The notes under the pieces: generated by a model
The model's database searches: none
Seen by the model: the letters and a program-made list of their open reading frames with translations, nothing else
Told to the model about the DNA's origin: nothing
Position numbers and translations under genes: made by a program
Part shown: one piece after another, positions 44,301-52,893 of the stretch
Position numbering within the stretch: position 1 is the first letter of the stretch
How the letters are laid out: each line of letters opens with the position of its first letter
DNA from: Prevotella sp. E13-27
Lineage (GTDB): Bacteria > Bacteroidota > Bacteroidia > Bacteroidales > Bacteroidaceae
Direction of reading: 5' to 3'
Length of the DNA: 64,000 bases
NCBI RefSeq assembly: GCF_023217965.1
Contig: NZ_JALPSC010000001.1
Span: 1,922,001-1,986,000, forward strand

Positions 44301-44752
44301 GATGAGTATGCATATACCTCACCCTCAACAGCCGAGAACCAGAAGGTGTCACTGAAGGTATAGATGAGCGCTCCCACGAGTCCGCTGGCTTCTATGGCAA
44401 TGGTCTTCGCTATTGTTAGTTCTTCCCAACGGTCTATGAGCAGACGGCGTGTCAGGTGCGTGATAGTCCAGAACAGGAACAGAATACACGTAGCTGACAG
44501 CAGCGCACTCATTGTGTTTACCCAATAAGCCACCTGTGTAGCATCGCTTGCAAATTGTGAGAAGAGGTTTGCCGTAAGCATGAAGAATGGTGCGCCGGGT
44601 GGGTGACCAACTTCGAGTCTATAGCCTGTTGTGATAAACTCCGGACAGTCCCAGAATGATGCTGTCGGTTCGATGGTGGAACAATAGACGAAGGCTGCAA
44701 CAAAGAATGTCAGCCATCCGACCACGTTGTCCACGAGACGATACTGTTTCAT
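41333..44752 (-). CDS. DUF2723 multi-pass membrane protein (O-mannosyltransferase-like)
   Basis: A 1139-residue protein. The N-terminal part matches the DUF2723 pattern (VDNVVGWLTFFVAAFVYCSTIEPTASFWDC PEF and HPPGAPFFML), which resembles lipid-linked-sugar glycosyltransferases of the GT-C fold. About twelve membrane segments extend to about residue 690, followed by a large soluble C-terminal domain of some 400 residues with helical repeats. In Bacteroidota such proteins are proposed to glycosylate exported proteins; acceptor and donor are unknown here. First gene of the operon with the deacetylase, with its own promoter. Confidence 0.88.
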   Translation of the reverse strand: MKQYRLVDNVVGWLTFFVAAFVYCSTIEPTASFWDCPEFITTGYRLEVGHPPGAPFFMLTANLFSQFASDATQVAYWVNTMSALLSATCILFLFWTITHLTRRLLIDRWEELTIAKTIAIEASGLVGALIYTFSDTFWFSAVEGEVYAYSSAFTAVVFWLILKWEDHADEPHSDRWLVLIMYMTGLSIGVHLLNLLCLPAIVLVYYYKRFPNANWKGSCIALLISFALVALVLYGVVPGIITVGGWFELFFVNTLGMPFNTGEYIYILLLVSAVIWAVYETQRDVPTNDNGIPANWLRQNIAYMLSVGMLGIPFYGYGWSAVIIGVIVLALLWFVLTRIYQKAPLVSTRFKNTTLLCMLMLMIGYSTYAVIVIRSSANPPMDQNSPEDIFTLGDYLGRDQYGQRPLLYGQAYTSQVALEKEGGYCKPVMSKGKPVWQRKEKASENEKDSYFLLRTKDEYVYAQNMFFPRIWSSSHKQYYESWMGGSINGSEQPYDRCGETIMVKVPNQIENMKFFISYQCNWMYWRYFLWNFAGRQNDIQGHGEAEHGNWITGISAFDNMRLGNQDMLPDELKENKGHNVFYCMPLILGLIGLFWQATRRGQKGAKQFWVVFFLFFMTGLAIVIYLNQTPMQPRERDYAYAGSFYAFAIWCGMGVAALIALFDKLFKKPSAITAAIVSLICLIVPIQMASQTWDDHDRSGRYTCRDFGQNYLMTLQQTNPDGKPSYPIIFTNGDNDTFPLWYNQDTEGVRTDARVCNLSYLQTDWYIDQMVRPAYDSPSLPITWKRLEYCSGTNEYVPVEPEMKQQLLEAYAKYPEQAKKLYGDEPFELKNILKYWVRPFNSDNHFIPTDTVYVTIDKEAVRRSGMKLQGDSIPDRMVISLKGKSALYKGDLMMLEMIANANWERPIYVATTVGAENYMNLGENFVQEGLANRITPFTTNRDGRIVPGMTNFDTDKTYDNVMNRFKFGGANTPGIYFDETVMRMCYTHRRLMSQLALRLTQEAQYERMIGNDSIAAEKMKKASLVLERVEKEFPQANVPHDYQSGSMDIVRSLIAVGNNDKAKELIGILWKKSEQYFKYYCSQAPAQFVASQRDCVYHLYLMSTLSEQAAAIDKKLGEDYDKQLLEFESIYRGRGGNFQ

Positions 44753-44785
44753 TTAAGAATTGAGCTTTTAACGTTAAAACAGATG

Positions 44786-44816
44786 CAAAAGTAAGAAAAT
44801 ATGCCGAAGTGACAAA
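44786..44816 (-). promoter_or_regulatory. Promoter of the DUF2723-deacetylase operon
   Basis: Minus strand TTTG, 19 nt, TACTTTTG, 34 nt before the start codon. Confidence 0.8.
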
Positions 44817-44831
44817 TTATTTTATGGTAGA

Positions 44832-45446
44832 TTAACGCATTTTGTGCTTTACGACCACCCATGCAATGCCGATGGCGACTATTCCAAGTATTGCGCCGAC
44901 TATGTAGTGGTTATATTGTGTAATGGTCTGCTCGAGCTGGTCTTCAGGCACTATTGAGTGCAGATACCATCCCATGGCAGCGAGAATGGCGTGCCAGCAT
45001 CCGGCGCCTATTGTGGTATATAGCAGGAACTTCCAGTAGTTCATGCGTGCCAGTCCTGCAGGCAGTGAGATGAGGTGACGTATTCCTGGTATCAGTCGGC
45101 CTGTCAGCGTTGCCACGATACCGTGGTCGTCGAAGTAGCGTTCACTCTTCTCCACCTTCTCCTGGTTGAGCAGGCACATCTTTCCCCATCGGCTGTTAGC
45201 GAATTTGTAAATCACCGGTCGTCCAACGTAGAGTGCTACGAAATAGTTTATTGAAGCGCCGAGGTCTGCACCTATGGTGGCAAAGAGCACCACTAAGAAT
45301 ACGTTGAGGTTGCCGCTTGCTGCGTGATAGGCGGCAGGAGCAACGACGAGTTCTGAAGGAACAGGTATTACAGTGCTCTCCAATAGCATCAATAGGAGTA
45401 TTGTTCCGTAGTTCAGGTTCCCTAAAAGGGTTGATATCCAGTTCAT
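44832..45446 (-). CDS. DedA family membrane protein
   Basis: A 204-residue inner-membrane protein of the DedA/SNARE-associated (PF09335) family, linked to lipid carrier or phospholipid flipping. The core signature is present: ESTVIPVPSELVV in the first re-entrant region and GRLIPGIRHLISLPAGLARM in the second. About four to five hydrophobic segments. Its start overlaps the end of the TPR gene by 4 nt (ATGA), indicating coupling. Confidence 0.92.
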   Translation of the reverse strand: MNWISTLLGNLNYGTILLLMLLESTVIPVPSELVVAPAAYHAASGNLNVFLVVLFATIGADLGASINYFVALYVGRPVIYKFANSRWGKMCLLNQEKVEKSERYFDDHGIVATLTGRLIPGIRHLISLPAGLARMNYWKFLLYTTIGAGCWHAILAAMGWYLHSIVPEDQLEQTITQYNHYIVGAILGIVAIGIAWVVVKHKMR

Positions 45447-46861
45447 TTCTTCATTTCTGTTTTTAGATAATTATAATAATCTTCGGGCTTGACATCCTCT
45501 GGAAATAGGTGTGCTAGCACCATGCGGCATTCAGCAGTGTTCTTCTCACATGCCATCTTCAGATAACGCATGAATTCCTCGTCTCGTTTCAAGTCGTGAC
45601 AGCATAATGCCATGTAGGCATAGCCTTCATTGTTTTTCTCATCGACTATTGAGAAAAACTTCTGCAGCATGTGATATGCTCCTTCAATGTATTTATTGTC
45701 GTAAAGTGAAACGATTATGCGCAGTAGGATAGGGGTGGAGCCGTTGCTTTCCAGAACAGCTTTACGAAACATCTTCTGTGCCTCTTCCAGACGGTCGCCA
45801 GCGAGCAGGACGTGCCCTTTGATAACCTTTATCTGGACATGGTCGCAGTCGAGCACGTCGGTCTTGTTCAGATAGTCGAGAGCCAGGTCGGTCTCTCCTC
45901 TGTCGCTATAGACAAATGCCAGTTCTTGGTATATGTCTGTAAGATAAGGTGAGTCTTCGCCAGCAGTCTCCAGTGCATGGAGAAGTGTTTCTATAGCCTT
46001 CTCGTCATTACTGAGACTCAGGTAGCAAGAACTTTTGTTTAACATGACATAAATGTCATCTGGAACTCGCTCGAGGTATCGGTCATAGTATTCAATAGCT
46101 TTCTCGTAGTTGTTCAGCCTGAACAGTCCGTGCGCTTTTGCTATGATTCCATCGGGATCTTCGGGGTCAATGGCAATGGCATATTCGCTGCTTTCTATTG
46201 CGCTGGAGTAGTCTTCGTTCATGAACTGTGCCGAAGCCAAAGCGTTCCAATAGCGTTTCTGAAATGGGTCGGTGTCTATGAGTTCGTTGAAAAGCTTCTC
46301 CGATGCCTTGTATTTGCCCAGTCCGAAGAGCGTGCGAGCCATCAGCTCCTTGAAGTCAGGACTTTCCTCTTGCTTTGCAAGCGTCATCCATTCCATGGCC
46401 TTGTCGCTGAAGTTGTAGTCTGAGTAGATGCTGGCAACGTCGATGACATAGTCCTGATACTCTTCCTGAGGAACATTTTTCAGCTCTTCGCGGAAGTAGC
46501 TGTCGGCCTCGTCTATGCGCCCTTCGACAATCATTATCTCCCCTCGGTCGTAGATGTAATCGGGTTCGTCGGTCTCAATAATCTGTCCGAGGTAGTCCCA
46601 TGCAGCCTTGGTGTCACCGTTATATAATGCTTCGTGGATGCGGTAGGTGAGGGGAGCTATTGCTCCTGGAGCCAGACTGAGAGCCAGTTGGATAGTTTTC
46701 TCTGCTTCTTCCAGATGTCCCTGCATCTGGTAGTAGTCGGCAATCTCGGCCAATTCTTCAGCATCCATGAACACGGGTTGCCCCGCATTCACGGCTTTCT
46801 CGTAAGTCTCAAGCAGCTCTTGAAACTCCTTGCTGTCAAAATAGTCGTCGCCAGTCTTCAT
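45443..46861 (-). CDS. Tetratricopeptide repeat protein
   Basis: A 472-residue cytoplasmic protein made almost entirely of TPR helices (for example SAIESSEYAIAIDPEDPDGI and NYEKAIEYYDRYLERVPDDI). There is no signal peptide or membrane segment. It probably acts as an interaction scaffold; the partner is unknown. It lies 42 nt after glnS and overlaps the DedA gene. The gap to glnS is filled by TTACCTCTCAC repeats related to the 4551-4660 element. Confidence 0.9.
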   Translation of the reverse strand: MKTGDDYFDSKEFQELLETYEKAVNAGQPVFMDAEELAEIADYYQMQGHLEEAEKTIQLALSLAPGAIAPLTYRIHEALYNGDTKAAWDYLGQIIETDEPDYIYDRGEIMIVEGRIDEADSYFREELKNVPQEEYQDYVIDVASIYSDYNFSDKAMEWMTLAKQEESPDFKELMARTLFGLGKYKASEKLFNELIDTDPFQKRYWNALASAQFMNEDYSSAIESSEYAIAIDPEDPDGIIAKAHGLFRLNNYEKAIEYYDRYLERVPDDIYVMLNKSSCYLSLSNDEKAIETLLHALETAGEDSPYLTDIYQELAFVYSDRGETDLALDYLNKTDVLDCDHVQIKVIKGHVLLAGDRLEEAQKMFRKAVLESNGSTPILLRIIVSLYDNKYIEGAYHMLQKFFSIVDEKNNEGYAYMALCCHDLKRDEEFMRYLKMACEKNTAECRMVLAHLFPEDVKPEDYYNYLKTEMKK

Positions 46862-46903
46862 TCTAACCTCTTACCTCTCACTTCTTACCTCTCACCTCTT
46901 GAA

Positions 46904-48694
46904 TTACTTCTTCCACGTATCCTTCAGTCCTACGGTCTTGTTGAATACAGGGCATTCAGCTGTTGAGTCAGGGTCAACGTTGAAGTATCCTATACGCTGG
47001 AACTGCAGGTATGACAGTGCTGGCATTGTTGCTGCGTATGGCTCTATGTAGCAGTTGCTCAGAATGTGCAGTGAGTCAGGGTTAATGATCTGCTTCATGG
47101 CAGTTACGGCATCGCAGTTCTGCTCTTCGCGTATAGCCGCCATGTCGTCGCGAGGATTCTCTACCTTCCACAGACGGTCGTAGAGGCGCACCTCAGCCTT
47201 TACAGCATGTGCGCAGCTCACCCAGTGAAGTGTCTTTCCCTTGATCTTACGGTCTGCTCCAGGCAGTCCGCTGCGTGTCTCTGGGTCGTATGTGCAGTAG
47301 ATAGTCGTTACGTTGCCCTCTGCATCCTTGTCGCAGGGGTGCTCTTCGTCGCATTTAATAATGTATGCGTTCTTTAATCTTACTTCCTTTCCAGGAGCCA
47401 GACGCATGAACTTCTTCTCTGCCACCTCCATGAAGTCGTCGCGCTCAATCCATATCTCGCGTGAGAACTCAACTGTGTGTGTGCCGTCGGCCTCGTTCTC
47501 TGGGTTGTTAATGGCTGTGAGCTGCTCTACCTGTCCCTCAGGATAGTTGGTTATGACCACCTTCACAGGGTCAAGCACGGCCGATACTCTGATGGCGCGT
47601 GAGTTAAGATCGTCGCGTACAACGCTTTCCAGCAGAGCCATGTCGTTAAGCGCGTCGAGCTTGGTATAGCCAATCTTGTCTATGAACTTAACGATGCTTT
47701 CTGGTGAATAGCCGCGACGGCGGAAGCCGCAGATAGTCGGCATTCGTGGGTCGTCCCATCCGTTAACCAGTTTCTCGTTGACAAGTGCCAACAGGTTACG
47801 CTTCGACATAAGCGTATAGTTCAGGTTCAGCTTATTGAACTCTGTCTGTCGAGGACGATTGTCTTCAATATTGTCTGTTTCGCCCTTCCATTCCTTCATC
47901 CAGGTAACGAAGAGGTCGTACAGGGGACGGTGTTCTACGAATTCCAATGTGCACCAAGAGTGTGTTACCCCCTCCAGGTAGTCGCACTGTCCGTGGGTGA
48001 AGTCATACATGGGGTATGCATTCCATTTTGTGCCGGTCTTTACGTGTGGAATGTTCAGCACACGATAGATCAGCGGGTCGCGGAACAGCATGTTGGGGTG
48101 AGCCATGTCAATCTTTGCACGAAGCACCAGTGTGCCTGGCTCGCACTGTCCGCTGTTCATGAACTCGAACAGACGGAGGTTCTCCTCTACCGGACGGTCA
48201 CGGAACGGCGAGTTAGTGCCTGGCGATGTGGTGGTACCCTTCTGCTGGGCAATAACCTCTGCGCTCTGCTCGTCAACATAGGCGCGTCCCTGCTTAATGA
48301 GCCATACGGCGAAGTCCCACAGCTGCTGGAAATAGTCGCTGGCATAATAGACGTGAGCCCACTCAAATCCGAGCCACTTGATGTCGTTCTCTATATTCTC
48401 TATGTATTCCGTGTCCTCCTTCACGGGGTTTGTATCATCGAAACGGAGGTTACACTCGCCGCCATACTTCTTGGCAAGGCCGAAGTCTATGGCTATGGCC
48501 TTTGCATGGCCAATGTGCAGATAGCCGTTGGGCTCTGGTGGAAAACGTGTCTGAAGCCTTCCGCCGTTCTTACCTGCAGCAAGATCGTCTATGACAATCT
48601 GCTCAACGAAACTCACCGATTTCTTTTCTTCGCTTTTTCCTCCTTCGAGCGCTCCGTTTGCGTTCAGGCGCTCTGCTGTTCCATTTTCTGCCAT
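46904..48694 (-). CDS. glnS: Glutaminyl-tRNA synthetase
   Basis: Charges tRNA-Gln with glutamine. The 596-residue class I synthetase has the HIGH motif in PPEPNGYLHIGHAKA (about residues 52-66), NLRFDDTNP, the DYLEGVTHSWCTLEF active-site stretch and the KMSKS variant LMSKR, followed by the two C-terminal anticodon-binding barrels. The first 25 residues are a low-complexity extension; no other ATG lies before the conserved region. First gene of glnS-TPR-dedA. Confidence 0.96.
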   Translation of the reverse strand: MAENGTAERLNANGALEGGKSEEKKSVSFVEQIVIDDLAAGKNGGRLQTRFPPEPNGYLHIGHAKAIAIDFGLAKKYGGECNLRFDDTNPVKEDTEYIENIENDIKWLGFEWAHVYYASDYFQQLWDFAVWLIKQGRAYVDEQSAEVIAQQKGTTTSPGTNSPFRDRPVEENLRLFEFMNSGQCEPGTLVLRAKIDMAHPNMLFRDPLIYRVLNIPHVKTGTKWNAYPMYDFTHGQCDYLEGVTHSWCTLEFVEHRPLYDLFVTWMKEWKGETDNIEDNRPRQTEFNKLNLNYTLMSKRNLLALVNEKLVNGWDDPRMPTICGFRRRGYSPESIVKFIDKIGYTKLDALNDMALLESVVRDDLNSRAIRVSAVLDPVKVVITNYPEGQVEQLTAINNPENEADGTHTVEFSREIWIERDDFMEVAEKKFMRLAPGKEVRLKNAYIIKCDEEHPCDKDAEGNVTTIYCTYDPETRSGLPGADRKIKGKTLHWVSCAHAVKAEVRLYDRLWKVENPRDDMAAIREEQNCDAVTAMKQIINPDSLHILSNCYIEPYAATMPALSYLQFQRIGYFNVDPDSTAECPVFNKTVGLKDTWKK

Positions 48695-48724
48695 GTTGTG
48701 TTAGTTGTTTTGTTCTTTGGGGTG

Positions 48725-48732
48725 CAAAGGTA
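48725..48732 (-). promoter_or_regulatory. -7 box of glnS
   Basis: Minus strand TACCTTTG, 30 nt before the start. A TTTG lies 23 nt further upstream, a slightly long spacer. Confidence 0.6.
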
Positions 48733-48848
48733 TATAAAATAATTGTAAAATGGCGCAAAACTATTGCATATATTTGCGACAGAACCGGTTGTGACGTATT
48801 TTAAAACGTTTGAAACATGGAAAAAAGGTGTTTTTATAAATAATGTAT

Positions 48849-48856
48849 TACCTTTG
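48849..48856 (+). promoter_or_regulatory. -7 box of the GH98-like gene
   Basis: TACCTTTG, 21 nt before the first ATG; no convincing -33 element. Confidence 0.55.
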
Positions 48857-48877
48857 CACGCAGATTAAACTTAAAAC

Positions 48878-51800
48878 ATGAATATTTTTATGATTAGAAA
48901 GATTTACTTTAGTTTGCTCGCTGCCCTGCTCATGTTCTCTGTGCAGACAGCGTCAGCCCAGCAGCGTCGTCCCATTGACAGTCAGCATCCTTTGTGGATG
49001 ATACACATCGACGTGTGGAACAGCGCAGACCCACAGAAGATCATTGACTTGATTCCTGCAAACGTAAGACCCTATGTCTGTATGAACCTGTCGCTGTCGT
49101 GCCAGTTTGATGCTTGGAAGGACGAGAAAGACCACTCCAAAGGCCCAGGCACTCAGATGTACAGAATGCCTCGTAATGCTGTGCGCACCTACAAGTCATG
49201 GGCAACAGTGTGTCAGCAGAACAATATGTGGTTCTCATGCCAGCCGGCTTCTGGCGGACATACCCATATTCAGGATACTGACATGGAGACCTTCGAGTAT
49301 TTCTTCAAGACCTTCCCTAACTTCCTTGGTTGGAACTATGCCGAGCAGTTCTGGGCTTTCGGCGATGCCGGCGACATGAGCTCTATGACTGCAGCCAGCC
49401 GTTGGGCGCTATTCGCAAGGCTCGTTGAGATGTCTCACAAGTATGGTGGCTTCCTAACAGTAAGCTGGTGTGGTGGCGACTGGCACATGAGCACCAACCC
49501 CATGGGCGAGCTGAAGGCCGACAAGAACTTCCTTGAGGCATGTAAGAAATATCCTGAGGCAATACTGTTCCTCTACAAGTACACTCACGCCAGCAGCTTC
49601 TATAACAATGAGAGCATCTGCTGGGGACCATTCATCTCTGGCCTGACCACTAACTATGGTGTACGCTATGACAACTGCGGATGGAACGACACCACATCTA
49701 AGCTCGTTGGCGAGAACCAGTGCAAGTATCCTGGCAGCGCCGGCATTGGTACCGTAATGGAGCAGACCTGCGTAAACGGCGGTGCTGTTTGGGACGGTCC
49801 TGAGCTCATTTGGACAGAGGACTTCAAGAACATGAACAACTCTACTGTTGACGGCTATACACGCCGCAACTGGGGCTTATTTGATAACTTCAAAGGCATT
49901 TGGATTAACATGTGGCAGAGAATCATCAATGGTCAGATGTACATCCCTACTCGTGAAGAGGTGCTTGAGAAGACAAAGATTGTTGTTATCAACGACCTTA
50001 AGAGTGGCTATGAGTCCTATACCTCTTGGGACGACCTCTACAATGGTGTCTATCTGCAGACCGACCCCTTCAACCAGAAGAAAGAGTCTCGTCATAACTA
50101 CGGACAGTGGTACAACAACCTCTGCTACTTCAAGTCAACAGGCCGCTATGGTGCTATCCCAGTGGTTATAGACCTTTATGACGATGCCGCCAAGGCAATT
50201 CCTGTACAGGTGAAGCGCTCAAACTATACCTCTCGTTGGGGCACACAGTCAAAGAAACAGGCTGACTTCAACGAGCAGTATCCTGAGGTTTCAACGGGTG
50301 ACCTCTATGTCAACCGCTATCGCAACCAGCTTGTTACCTACACTCCTTATTCTTATTTGAACGTTAAGAAGTCGGCTGAGGCAACTATTCCCCTGAAATA
50401 CAATACCTGCGAATCGCTGAAACTACACTATGCGAAGCTTTCAAGTGGTATTATCCGCGAGTATGATGATCACATCAACGTCTATCTGAACAACTATCGT
50501 AGCGACTCTACTGCTGCTCAGACCGATACCATCTTGATTACTGGCGTTACATCAACACCTAAGAACGAAGTGTCTAAATACTCAACAGGTGCCCAGGGAC
50601 AGACTTCCACAGTCACAGCCAACTATGATGCTGATAATCAGACATACAAGCTCGCAGTAAAGCACATGGGTCCTGTCTATATCAAGATTACCTGTAGTGG
50701 TGCTGCCACTGACCGTCTGACCGACCTGTTGCCAGACAGCAAGCTTGAGACTCCCAAACAGCCAGAGCCCTATCGTGGTCCTATCATCATCGAGGCTGAG
50801 AACATGGACTATAAGAGCGTGGATGTAAAGCTTACGCACTCAGGCTGGTGGGCACAGGAGTATAAGGACTTCGCCGCTATGGGCTTTGTCGAGATGCCTG
50901 CTAACACTAACGCTGCCCTGCGCCATCAGCTGAAGTTGGAAGAGGCTGGTGACTACAACATCATCGTGCGCTACTGCAACAGCAGCAAGAAAGCAAACCT
51001 GAAGGCTATCGTCAATGGCACTTCTCAGGCCTTGCCTATTGAGAAGGTCAGCATCAACCAATGGAGCGATGCTGTGATACCTGTAACACTGAAGGCTGGA
51101 ACTAACGATTTCGTTATCCAGAACCCCAATTCTATCAAGCTTACCATAGACCAGATCATCTATATGCCCGCTGATACTCCAAAGGAGAAGTTTAAGGTAA
51201 CTGTGCGTGAGGCCGACTTCGGCAATGTTGTTGCCGACTGCGATTCAGCTATTGTAGGACAGACCGTACATCTCACCATCACTCCTGATCCTCTATATGA
51301 CATCAAGGCGCTGCGTGTAGTCAACTCGGTATATTTCACCCAAGGTAAGTACATCCCTGTGACAGCAGGTTCAAAGGAAGTATCGTTTGTCATGCCCGAT
51401 GAGAACGTGACCATCCAGCCAATATTCTATGACATCTCTGCTGTCTATGAGCTCGACTTCACTGAGGTTCAGGGCGGTGAGCTGCCTATAGGATGGCGTA
51501 CCACCGATGGAAATGATGTGCGTAACTATCCTACGTCAAACGGTAGTGGTCCTCGCACCTTTGCTGATCTTACAGGTTACCAGGGCAAGGCACTCTATTG
51601 GCGTAATACCAGTGCCGAGTATGGCCGTCTGACAGATTATAAGCTCTATCTTGAGCCAGGCCAGTATCAGCTCACCTATGTCATGGCTGCATGGAAGGGA
51701 ACGCCAACCTATCAGGTGAGAATTATTAACAGCAACAACAGTACTATCAAGGGTTCAGCATCAACGACAGCAACACCAAACATAAACGGTAACTTTGCAG

Positions 51801-52087
51801 GTAACATATCGTCGGCAGCGCGCAAGACGTTGGATTTCAACGTGACTGCAGCAGGCAACTACGTCATACAGTTCAAGACCATGAATAGTGGCAGTGGCGA
51901 GTTCCTCCTCGCTGAGTGTCGCCTGAGAAACATGACTATTGTCAACGGTATCACCACACACCATGCTGACAGCCCATTGCAGAAGGGCATCTATGCTCCT
52001 TCAGGCGTTCGTCGCGAGACACTGCAGCCTGGCTTGAACATCGTTGTTGGCGATGATGGAAAGACAAAGAAGGTATTTGTAAGATAG
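48878..52087 (+). CDS. Secreted glycoside hydrolase, GH98-like, with carbohydrate-binding module
   Basis: A 1069-residue exported protein (signal peptide to about residue 28; ATG at 48890 is an alternative start). The N-terminal third (about 35-400) resembles the GH98 catalytic module: HPLWMIHIDVWN, IIDLIPANVRPYV, and NYAEQFWAFGD with candidate acid/base E156. GH98 enzymes are endo-beta-galactosidases acting on blood-group-type glycans, or xylanases in some members. A CBM6/35-like beta-sandwich follows (about 635-770, IIIEAENMDY...IDQIIYMP), then two beta domains and a C-terminal sorting-like end (GIYAPSGVRRETLQPGLNIVVG). Family assignment rests on motif resemblance only. Confidence 0.72.
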   Translation: MNIFMIRKIYFSLLAALLMFSVQTASAQQRRPIDSQHPLWMIHIDVWNSADPQKIIDLIPANVRPYVCMNLSLSCQFDAWKDEKDHSKGPGTQMYRMPRNAVRTYKSWATVCQQNNMWFSCQPASGGHTHIQDTDMETFEYFFKTFPNFLGWNYAEQFWAFGDAGDMSSMTAASRWALFARLVEMSHKYGGFLTVSWCGGDWHMSTNPMGELKADKNFLEACKKYPEAILFLYKYTHASSFYNNESICWGPFISGLTTNYGVRYDNCGWNDTTSKLVGENQCKYPGSAGIGTVMEQTCVNGGAVWDGPELIWTEDFKNMNNSTVDGYTRRNWGLFDNFKGIWINMWQRIINGQMYIPTREEVLEKTKIVVINDLKSGYESYTSWDDLYNGVYLQTDPFNQKKESRHNYGQWYNNLCYFKSTGRYGAIPVVIDLYDDAAKAIPVQVKRSNYTSRWGTQSKKQADFNEQYPEVSTGDLYVNRYRNQLVTYTPYSYLNVKKSAEATIPLKYNTCESLKLHYAKLSSGIIREYDDHINVYLNNYRSDSTAAQTDTILITGVTSTPKNEVSKYSTGAQGQTSTVTANYDADNQTYKLAVKHMGPVYIKITCSGAATDRLTDLLPDSKLETPKQPEPYRGPIIIEAENMDYKSVDVKLTHSGWWAQEYKDFAAMGFVEMPANTNAALRHQLKLEEAGDYNIIVRYCNSSKKANLKAIVNGTSQALPIEKVSINQWSDAVIPVTLKAGTNDFVIQNPNSIKLTIDQIIYMPADTPKEKFKVTVREADFGNVVADCDSAIVGQTVHLTITPDPLYDIKALRVVNSVYFTQGKYIPVTAGSKEVSFVMPDENVTIQPIFYDISAVYELDFTEVQGGELPIGWRTTDGNDVRNYPTSNGSGPRTFADLTGYQGKALYWRNTSAEYGRLTDYKLYLEPGQYQLTYVMAAWKGTPTYQVRIINSNNSTIKGSASTTATPNINGNFAGNISSAARKTLDFNVTAAGNYVIQFKTMNSGSGEFLLAECRLRNMTIVNGITTHHADSPLQKGIYAPSGVRRETLQPGLNIVVGDDGKTKKVFVR

Positions 52088-52144
52088 GATTTAGAGATAT
52101 TTTTAGAGGAGAACAAAGTTACATTAATTAGCCTATGTAACGTG

Positions 52145-52178
52145 AGAGGATGTGCAGCGGCACATCCTCTTTTGTTGT
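52145..52178 (+). terminator. Intrinsic terminator of the GH98-like gene
   Basis: A 10-bp stem AGAGGATGTG/CACATCCTCT with a 6-nt loop, followed by TTTGTTGT. Confidence 0.85.
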
Positions 52179-52330
52179 CTATGTATATAATGCCGTGGCT
52201 CAAAAGACAAAATGGGGCGTCACACCAACCACATCGTGTAACGATTATTTAGCGACGTAAATACGAGTTATTTCAGTCAGACAAAATGAGTAATAATGAC
52301 ATATAAAGACAAAAGGACTAGCTGATATTC

Positions 52331-52415
52331 TTAAATCTGCGACACAGATTAATAAATCCATGACGTGGTTTTACTAATCTGTGACGCAAATTATTAAATC
52401 TGTGTCGCAGATTTA
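52331..52415. repeat. Semi-palindromic repeat array with 18-bp inverted ends
   Basis: AAATCTGCGACACAGATT (52333-52350) and its exact reverse complement (52397-52414) flank two diverged units of about 22 bp (AAATCCATGACGTGGTTTTAC and AATCTGTGACGCAAATTATT). Spacing resembles the other 22-bp arrays. 52180-52550 otherwise shows no gene. Confidence 0.75.
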
Positions 52416-52550
52416 GTTATTCCCATCAGTTTAATCTCTTTTGCGCGACAGTTTAAAATTCTATATATGTAAGACTAATAACAGATTCTGTATTAAACGG
52501 GAAATCAGCAATAAATTTCGTATTTTCTTCGTTTTGTTCAAAATAATCAC

Positions 52551-52558
52551 TATCTTTG
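52551..52558 (+). promoter_or_regulatory. -7 box of the type III RM leader
   Basis: TATCTTTG. The nearest TTTG is 14 nt upstream, too close for a standard -33. Transcription would start near 52565, giving a leader of about 330 nt before mod. Confidence 0.65.
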
Positions 52559-52564
52559 CATTCA

Positions 52565-52893
52565 AGTATCGGCAAATTGCCTCAGCGGAGGTGCTGGTAT
52601 GATTTTTGAGGGTAAACATTAGCGTTGGCTATTATTCAAAACGTTCAGAAACTTGCAGGTGAAAGAACACGTTTACAGATAATGGTTGCGCTCACTGGTA
52701 TCAGTGGGCGTTTTCCTGTCTTGTGAGCGTAGGTTTCCTGCAAGTACCTTGAACGTTGGACAGTGAGAGCGTCCACGTTTTCGTGTCCAAGGTCGCGGAC
52801 TAGAGTCCGCAACGTGAGTAAGCAATAGCTTGCTCGGGTACTTGTGGGAACATTTGTTTATTGGCTCGACGCATTATAAAACTATAATGCTAC
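52565..52893 (+). ncRNA. Structured leader RNA upstream of the type III RM operon
   Basis: Nested pairings: AACGTTCA (52640-52647) with TGAACGTT (52750-52757); ACTTGCAGG (52651-52659) with CCTGCAAGT (52737-52745); hairpin CGCTCACTG-GTAT-CAGTGGGCG (52689-52710); then CACG-TTTT-CGTG (52774-52785), GCGGAC-TAGA-GTCCGC (52795-52810) and GAGTAAGC-AATA-GCTTGCTC (52816-52835). CAAGTACC (52741-52748) can instead pair with GGTACTTG (52837-52844), excluding the second stem. A last hairpin GCATTATA-AAAC-TATAATGC (52871-52890) ends 3 nt before the mod start. A 7-codon ORF (52599-52622) lies in the first part. Confidence 0.68.
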
